This document shows positions 1 through 3,823 of a stretch of DNA of 5,720 nucleotides, in pieces (the stretch's first letter is position 1; each line of letters opens with the position of its first letter). The notes below the pieces were generated by a model. That model saw only the letters and a list, made by a program, of their open reading frames with translations, was not told the DNA's origin and ran no database searches. The translations under genes and the position numbers were made by a program. The stretch covers positions 1-5,720 of the forward strand of contig JAAXVZ010000100.1 in assembly GCA_013335235.1 (NCBI GenBank), read 5' to 3'. This DNA is from Nanobdellota archaeon. GTDB lineage: Archaea > Nanobdellota > Nanobdellia > Woesearchaeales > GW2011-AR15.

Positions 1-1
1 T

Positions 2-1471
2 ACAGACTATAATACTACTGATATATCTATCCTTGTCCCAGTTCAAAGGTCTGGCGAGCTGATAGGGGTGATACGGTCAAATATTCCATTGGAGAATATC
101 TTCGCGAAATATCACTATGAAGATAAAACTTCTAAATTATATCTCATGATAGATGAAGAGGCCTTCAGTGAAGACCTAATCAGGGAAAGAATAGACAAGA
201 ATGCCCTGGCTAAATTAAAGGAGAAGAGCAATGGGTATTTCTACATCAATACCGATGCCTCTGGCGTAGAAGGAGGCACAGTAACCCAGCTATATGTCTT
301 TGATTTTTTTGAGTACTATGGGAAAAGGATAGGGATATTCAGCGTGATAGACCAGAAGGATGTGGAAGGCAAATTAGTATCCCAGCTGGCAAGCATCTGG
401 TACACTACAGCAGTCGAGATAGTATTTTTTATTATAATAACTCTACTTACAGCCTTCCTTCTTACATCCGCTCTTAAACAGAAGATATCAGAAAAGACAC
501 ATGAGCTGAATCAGCTCAATGAGAACCTGGAGAAACTTGTCCATGCCAGGACTAGCGAACTTGAGGCTTCAAAGATCAGCCTTGAACAGAATGTCTATCA
601 GAGGACTAAAGAGATTGAAGAAAAATTAGCCGAGCTAGAAAATACAAAGCTTGCGATTATGAATATATTGGAAGATACAGATGAGACTAATAAGTCTCTT
701 ATCCTGACAAAAAAGCAGCTCAATAACAAAGTGACCCAGATGGAAGAGATGAATAAGAAAAAAGACGAATTCATCTCGATTACAGCGCATGAGCTGAAGA
801 CGCCATTGACTAGCATCAAGGGGTTTGCAGACCTATTGAAAAATGAGAAGATACTGGAAAACAAGGCGCTGCGGGACCAATACTTCAATATAATAATTGA
901 AGATACGCAAAGGCTGAGCAAGCTTATAACAGACATGCTGGATCTGACTAGGATAGACCTTGGGACAATGAAATTCTATTTCGAGAAGTCTACTACTGAA
1001 GAGATAATCTCTCAGCTGAAGAATCTGGTAGAGCTCCAGGTCAAGGCCAAAGGGATCTCTTTCGATATAAAGGTAGAAAAAGGGATGCCTGCTTCTTTTA
1101 TAGACAAGTCAAGATTGCTCCAGGTCCTTTCTAATCTTGTGAACAATTCCATGAAATACACTGAAAAAGGGCACATCATGGTTGAGGCATTCAAAAAAGG
1201 AGATTACTTGCATTACAGGGTATCAGACACAGGTGTAGGGATCCCTGCAAACGCTCAGTCAAGAATATTCCAGAGGTTCTTCCAGGCAGACTCTTCCTAT
1301 ACAAGGAAGGTCGGCGGAACAGGCCTTGGGCTTTCGATTTGCAAAGGCATTGTAGAAGCCTTAGGAGGGAAGATATGGTTCACAAGCAGACCAGGAAAGA
1401 CGGTGTTTGAATTCACGATAAAGCACCAAGAGGAAGTTGCAGTCCAGCAGGACAATCTGAAGGTAGTTTGA
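2..1471 (+). CDS. Membrane sensor histidine kinase (Cache-like sensor, coiled coil, HisKA, HATPase_c), 5' end outside window
   Basis: The reading frame is open from base 2 with no stop, so the gene begins upstream and the GTG at 68 is only an internal codon. The 489 visible codons (numbered from base 2) start with the membrane-proximal end of an extracellular sensor resembling a Cache/PAS-like fold, including 'ISILVPVQRSGELIGVIRS'. A hydrophobic helix follows at about residues 134-157, then about 95 residues of Lys/Glu-rich coiled coil with no clear HAMP domain. The H-box is 'AHELKTPLTSIKGF', with the phospho-accepting His codon at 788-790 (residue 263). The N-box has the Asn pair at 1142-1147, the G1 box is 'DTGVGIP' (from 1226) and the G2 box is 'GGTGLGLSICKG' (from 1313). 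All catalytic motifs are intact, so an active kinase that autophosphorylates on His and passes phosphate to a receiver is expected. The CheY-like gene 58 bases downstream is the obvious candidate partner. The ligand is unknown. Confidence 0.95.
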   Translation, partial: TDYNTTDISILVPVQRSGELIGVIRSNIPLENIFAKYHYEDKTSKLYLMIDEEAFSEDLIRERIDKNALAKLKEKSNGYFYINTDASGVEGGTVTQLYVFDFFEYYGKRIGIFSVIDQKDVEGKLVSQLASIWYTTAVEIVFFIIITLLTAFLLTSALKQKISEKTHELNQLNENLEKLVHARTSELEASKISLEQNVYQRTKEIEEKLAELENTKLAIMNILEDTDETNKSLILTKKQLNNKVTQMEEMNKKKDEFISITAHELKTPLTSIKGFADLLKNEKILENKALRDQYFNIIIEDTQRLSKLITDMLDLTRIDLGTMKFYFEKSTTEEIISQLKNLVELQVKAKGISFDIKVEKGMPASFIDKSRLLQVLSNLVNNSMKYTEKGHIMVEAFKKGDYLHYRVSDTGVGIPANAQSRIFQRFFQADSSYTRKVGGTGLGLSICKGIVEALGGKIWFTSRPGKTVFEFTIKHQEEVAVQQDNLKVV

Positions 1472-1492
1472 CTCCATGGACGGCGCTGAATA

Positions 1493-1505
1493 GAAAATTA
1501 TAATA
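1493..1505 (+). promoter_or_regulatory. Probable archaeal BRE/TATA promoter for the response regulator gene
   Basis: A purine run GAAAA (1493-1497) precedes TTATAATA (1498-1505), which is centred about 28 bases before the ATG at 1530. This is the normal distance from an archaeal TATA box to the transcription start, so the transcript would begin at or next to the ATG. No Shine-Dalgarno sequence is visible in 1506-1529, which agrees with a leaderless mRNA. The receiver gene can thus be expressed apart from the kinase, although read-through remains possible. Confidence 0.55.
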
Positions 1506-1529
1506 AGCTACATTTAATATTCTTACTTT

Positions 1530-1901
1530 ATGGTAAAAAAAATCCTAGTTGTAGATGATGAGCCGCATATTTCTGAGTTAGTGAAAGCTGTACTCTCTGT
1601 CGAAGGATATGATGTGAAGACAGCATCAGATGGGGTTTCTGCACTGAAGTTCCTAGAGAAGCAGAAGCCAGATCTTGTGATTCTTGATATGATGATGCCG
1701 GGCATGTCTGGCAGGGAGGTCTGCGAGAAGATCAGGGCAAACCCTAAGACAAAGCAGCTTAAGGTCATGTTTGTCACTGTTGTCAAATTTTCAGAGAATG
1801 GAAAGTCTGAACTTGAGAAGATGAATGTCTCAGATTACCTGACAAAACCTTTTGATAATGCAGAGCTTGTCTCCCGTGTCAAAAAGGTTGTAGGCGGGTA
1901 G
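1530..1901 (+). CDS. Single-domain CheY-like response regulator (receiver only)
   Basis: The protein has 123 residues, the length of a bare receiver domain, with no output domain attached. All receiver landmarks are present: the acidic pair D9-D10 in 'ILVVDDE' that binds Mg2+, the phospho-acceptor D53 in 'VILDMMMPGMSG', the switch Thr at T83, and K106 in 'YLTKPF'. It should accept phosphate from a histidine kinase, most simply the one encoded just upstream. As it lacks a DNA-binding or enzymatic domain, it must act through protein contacts or as a phosphate relay. The next gene starts 5 bases after its stop, suggesting co-transcription and a possible functional link to the KaiC-like protein. 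The ATG at 1530 fits the TATA box and the conserved start of beta-strand 1 (MVKKILVVDD). It could be chemotaxis-related, but no chemotaxis gene is visible here. Confidence 0.95.
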   Translation: MVKKILVVDDEPHISELVKAVLSVEGYDVKTASDGVSALKFLEKQKPDLVILDMMMPGMSGREVCEKIRANPKTKQLKVMFVTVVKFSENGKSELEKMNVSDYLTKPFDNAELVSRVKKVVGG

Positions 1902-1906
1902 GACCT

Positions 1907-2431
1907 ATGACTGTCGCAGAGAGCTTGTCAAGGAACAATATCCTTCTTGTGACAACGCTCAAGAAAAACTATATGGCCTCTATCGGCACTATGCAATCTG
2001 AGCTTTCAACATCAGTTAAAAAGATAGGTTATATAACCATCAACAAGCCTTATAATAATCTTCTGCTCGATTTGGCAAAAAGGAACATCGACAAGAAGAA
2101 ATTCTATTTTGTGGATGCGATAACAGCGACTGCTATGGCACCGCCGATAGTCACTGACTGCCTGTTTGTGGCATCACCTAGCGCCCTGACAGACATAGGA
2201 ATGGCTTTCTCCTCTCTCCTGTCTGAAAAGAACTGCGATCTTGTATTCTTCGATACAATCTCCACCCTGATGGTCTATGAAGACATAGGCTCTGTCATCA
2301 AGTTCGTCCATAATCTTGTGACAAAGGCAAGGGTCACTGGGAAAAAAGTCGTATTCATGTCGCTGACTGAGGATTCTGAGGCACTGATCAAGGACCTGAA
2401 TATGTTCGTGGATGAAGTCATAGAAATCTAA
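1907..2431 (+). CDS. RecA/KaiC-fold-like protein lacking a Walker A motif; probable signalling partner of the receiver
   Basis: The protein has 174 residues and no signal peptide or membrane helix, so it is probably cytoplasmic. The pattern is that of a small RecA/KaiC-type fold: a first hydrophobic strand 'NNILLVTTL' (10-18), a second strand 'KIGYITINKP' (39-48), then 'KKFYFVDAIT' (64-73), and a Walker B-like strand 'CDLVFFDTISTLMVYED' (110-126) with D116. The last strands are 'KKVVFMSL' and 'VDEVIEI'. The loop after strand 1 (TTLKKNYMAS), where a P-loop GxxxxGK[ST] should lie, has no glycine-rich motif, so ordinary ATP hydrolysis is doubtful. From memory it resembles the archaeal KaiC/GvpD-like and DUF835/DUF7504-type proteins that occur beside histidine kinases; this family assignment is an inference. 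GGTAGG overlapping the upstream stop codon lies 4 bases before the ATG and is the likely ribosome binding site. It is probably co-transcribed with the response regulator. Confidence 0.75.
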   Translation: MTVAESLSRNNILLVTTLKKNYMASIGTMQSELSTSVKKIGYITINKPYNNLLLDLAKRNIDKKKFYFVDAITATAMAPPIVTDCLFVASPSALTDIGMAFSSLLSEKNCDLVFFDTISTLMVYEDIGSVIKFVHNLVTKARVTGKKVVFMSLTEDSEALIKDLNMFVDEVIEI

Positions 2432-2434
2432 TCC

Positions 2435-3325
2435 TCATCTCTTTTTTATCTTAGCGGTTTTTGCTTTTCTGGCAAGCGTCTTTTGTCTTTCAGGCTTTGC
2501 AGGCTCTATGGTAGCAGGTGGTTTTATATCTTGGACTGCCGCAGGCACAGCCATCATCATCCGTCTCATATTATCTAAAGTCTGTTCAGCATTATGCTTG
2601 AATGCTATGAATGAAAGCGCAAAAAATAGATAGCCATAATTCCATGTAAGGTCAACTATATCACCATTTTCATATGTCACGAAGTTCAAAGCATAATACA
2701 TATCACCTATAGCTGTTACGATTACGCCTGCTGCTACAAATACCCATCCGTACTTATATGTCCCTTTCAGGGCTATAGATATTATCAGCACAACGCTACC
2801 AAGGAGCAGCATATCTGCTAAGGTATAAAATGTGGATGCAAGATTCTGCATAATGTTTTCTTGCGAGTCCCATTCTATCGGGAAAACATAGAGATATGCA
2901 GCAGATAGGAAGATTATGCTACCCATAACTATGGCAATATGTTTTTTCTCTCTGAAGAAGTCAGAATCGATCGTCTTCAATCCAACGAATATACCTGCTA
3001 TGGTGGAGAGATACCCTAAAATGTAGATTATGTCAGCGACTGAGAAGTCAACCTCTCCACCAATAATAAATGCCCATATCATATCAGCTACCAGCCAGGA
3101 TATCACGCCTAATAAAATGAGAACTAAGCTTTTTCCTTGTGTAGTGCCTAGCCCGAAGTGCTTCATTGCAATTGCGCCAAAAACTATCGCGACAAGCGGG
3201 GAAGCGAATGTAAAAAAACTGACAAGCAGGCTATAAGATTCACCACCCAACCTAAATACATATGTAGCTGTTGCAGCCAGGAAGAATGCGAATACTAAAG
3301 CATATTTGATTTTTGTTTTTTCCAT
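2435..3325 (-). CDS. Eight-helix integral membrane protein with internal 4-TM duplication and basic cytoplasmic tail; probable sensor-type membrane protein
   Basis: From the ATG at 3325-3323 the protein has 296 residues. Hydrophobic helices lie at about 7-24, 33-54, 64-88, 97-117, 129-148, 160-186, 193-214 and 226-243. A soluble tail of about 50 residues follows, rich in Pro, Ala and Lys and ending in 'KAKTAKIKKR'; its charge suggests it is cytoplasmic. The two halves are related: 'DMIWA', Asp, 'ILGYL' (D81, D98, G104, Y105) recur as 'DMYYA', Asp, 'NYGYL' (D208, D225, G231, Y232). The pattern recalls multi-helix membrane sensor regions found in front of GGDEF or kinase domains, but no signalling domain is attached; the function is otherwise unknown. 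A TTG at 3334 would add three residues and overlap the upstream gene. The ATG is preferred because AGGA lies 9 bases before it but directly abuts the TTG. The ATG follows the stop of the 73-residue gene after one base, so translation is probably coupled. Confidence 0.8.
   Translation of the reverse strand: MEKTKIKYALVFAFFLAATATYVFRLGGESYSLLVSFFTFASPLVAIVFGAIAMKHFGLGTTQGKSLVLILLGVISWLVADMIWAFIIGGEVDFSVADIIYILGYLSTIAGIFVGLKTIDSDFFREKKHIAIVMGSIIFLSAAYLYVFPIEWDSQENIMQNLASTFYTLADMLLLGSVVLIISIALKGTYKYGWVFVAAGVIVTAIGDMYYALNFVTYENGDIVDLTWNYGYLFFALSFIAFKHNAEQTLDNMRRMMMAVPAAVQDIKPPATIEPAKPERQKTLARKAKTAKIKKR
2442..2447 (+). terminator. Possible oligo-T terminator of the + strand signalling operon
   Basis: A run of six T lies 11 bases after the stop of the KaiC-like gene, preceded by a C/T-rich stretch. 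Archaeal RNA polymerase can stop at T-runs without a hairpin, so this may end the + strand transcript. It lies inside the last codons of the opposing membrane protein gene, where it reads as A-rich Lys codons, so the run may simply reflect that coding sequence. Confidence 0.35.
2588..2728 (-). repeat. Internal protein repeat, copy 2 (TM7-TM8 of the membrane protein)
   Basis: This covers residues 200-246, beginning 'GVIVTAIGDMYYAL' and including 'VDLTWNYGYL'. It is the partner of the TM3-TM4 segment. The preceding TM2 and TM6 also match weakly ('FFTFAS' against 'FYTLAD', offset 129), so the duplicated unit is probably four helices long. Confidence 0.7.
2969..3109 (-). repeat. Internal protein repeat, copy 1 (TM3-TM4 of the membrane protein)
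   Basis: This covers residues 73-119 (from the ATG at 3325), beginning 'GVISWLVADMIWAF' and including 'ADIIYILGYL'. It aligns without gaps to residues 200-246 at a constant offset of 127. Matching positions include GVI, the Asp-Met pair, a second Asp 17 residues after the first, and Gly-Tyr-Leu. Similarity is seen in the protein only; I do not see it in the DNA. Confidence 0.7.
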
Positions 3326-3326
3326 T

Positions 3327-3548
3327 TTAGTCAATCCTGAGTTTTAGTTTAGGGAATCTTGATAAAAAGGCGGTCAATTTCTTGTTTGCATTATCTTCAC
3401 CCATGTAGCCGGAGAGCATGTGATGCGCAAGGGCAATCAGTTCATCAGGCTTTGAGCTATCGTAATTATCCTGGATTAGTTTCTGCACGTCTTTGCCGAA
3501 AATAGGTGTCAATATCTTCAGCAATTCAGTTTTTATATCTTCGGCCAT
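3327..3548 (-). CDS. Small helical protein of unknown function (73 aa), first gene of a two-gene operon
   Basis: I do not recognise this protein with certainty. It has 73 residues, is soluble, and is predicted by eye to be all helical. A first amphipathic helix runs from the start through 'LLKILTPIFGKDVQKLIQD', a second covers 'PDELIALAHHMLSGYMG', and a third covers 'ANKKLTAFLSRFPKL'. There is no metal-binding cluster or helix-turn-helix signature that I can defend. The layout vaguely recalls short helical domains attached to some bacterial and archaeal signalling proteins; that is a weak inference. The ATG at 3548 is the only plausible start, because an in-frame ATG at 3569 is closed by a TAA before it. 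AGG lies 9 bases upstream as a weak ribosome binding site. The stop is one base before the ATG of the membrane protein gene, so the two are probably co-transcribed and may interact. Confidence 0.8.
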   Translation of the reverse strand: MAEDIKTELLKILTPIFGKDVQKLIQDNYDSSKPDELIALAHHMLSGYMGEDNANKKLTAFLSRFPKLKLRID

Positions 3549-3587
3549 TGTTTATTGCCTGGAACTCATTTATCTCTTGTTTTGACG

Positions 3588-3600
3588 CCTTATTAATATT
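3588..3600 (-). promoter_or_regulatory. Candidate TATA box for the 73-aa/membrane protein operon
   Basis: Read on the - strand this is AATATTAATAAGG, about 45 bases before the ATG at 3548. A start about 26 bases downstream would give a leader of roughly 20 bases carrying the weak AGG ribosome binding site. The match is only to A/T composition and spacing, so it is tentative. Confidence 0.35.
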
Positions 3601-3761
3601 GTGTAGTCTTCTTCAAGTAAAAATTCCCGCAGTTATAGGGTGCCTTATTTGCGCTATCCTATGATTGCTGCTATCAGTCAAGTACAAACGGTGCTAACTC
3701 CTTAATTGTCCTGCCCTATTGATTTCCTCGTCCTTTTTCTGCACGACAAAATTTACAAACC

Positions 3762-3769
3762 TTTATATA
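3762..3769 (+). promoter_or_regulatory. Strong archaeal TATA box for the surface protein gene
   Basis: TTTATATA is a textbook archaeal TATA box, preceded by ACAAACC, which may act as the BRE. The expected transcription start is about 3790-3795, which leaves a leader of about 30 bases to the TTG at 3824 and only about 12-16 bases to the ATT at 3806. It is the best promoter in the window and suggests strong expression, as expected for a surface protein. Confidence 0.7.
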
Positions 3770-3792
3770 TGGGGAAAGAATCATTAAACACG

Positions 3793-3799
3793 GGGTGAT
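3793..3799 (+). promoter_or_regulatory. Shine-Dalgarno-like GGGTGAT near the 5' end of the surface protein transcript
   Basis: GGTGAT (3794-3799) is complementary to the 3' end of archaeal 16S rRNA (AUCACC). It lies 6 bases before an ATT and 9 before an ATA, both in frame with the surface protein. It lies 24 bases before the TTG at 3824, which is too far for normal use. No ATG or usable GTG/TTG lies at the proper distance. It either points to a rare ATT/ATA start or is fortuitous. Confidence 0.45.
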
Positions 3800-3823
3800 T
3801 GAGACATTATAGGCGCTTGTTAC

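Larger units (their letters stand above)
3549..3823. other. Divergent intergenic region, no gene found
   Basis: These 275 bases separate two divergently transcribed genes. Promoter elements sit near both ends (3588-3600 on the - strand, 3762-3769 on the + strand). The middle part, about 3601-3755, has no open frame longer than about 15 codons and no convincing hairpin, tRNA-like fold or repeat. It could hold operator sites or a small RNA, but nothing specific supports this. Confidence 0.6.

Noticed and set aside
68..70. GTG as the start of the histidine kinase
   Set aside because: The frame is open back to base 2 and the residues before it continue a Cache-like sensor strand, so the true start is outside the window.
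598..936. 112-codon open frame on the - strand
   Set aside because: It lies opposite the conserved coiled-coil and HisKA coding region, is rich in Ser/Phe/Ile as expected of an antisense shadow, and has no family resemblance.
3030..3236. 68-codon open frame on the + strand inside the membrane protein gene
   Set aside because: Antisense to TM helices; the composition is that of a shadow frame.
3332..3334. TTG as the start of the membrane protein
   Set aside because: It would overlap the upstream gene and abut the AGGA ribosome site with no spacer. The ATG three codons later has a normal 9-base spacer.
3635..3662. Inverted repeat ATAGG...CCTAT as a hairpin or operator
   Set aside because: Only five base pairs with an 18-base loop; expected by chance in A/T-rich DNA.
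3660..3690. Possible C/D box small RNA (TATGATTG C-box-like motif)
   Set aside because: The C-box match is imperfect and no D box (CTGA) lies at a suitable distance.
3769..3798. Nine-codon frame ATG...TGA between the TATA box and the surface protein gene
   Set aside because: Its ATG overlaps the TATA box, so it would lie upstream of the transcription start.
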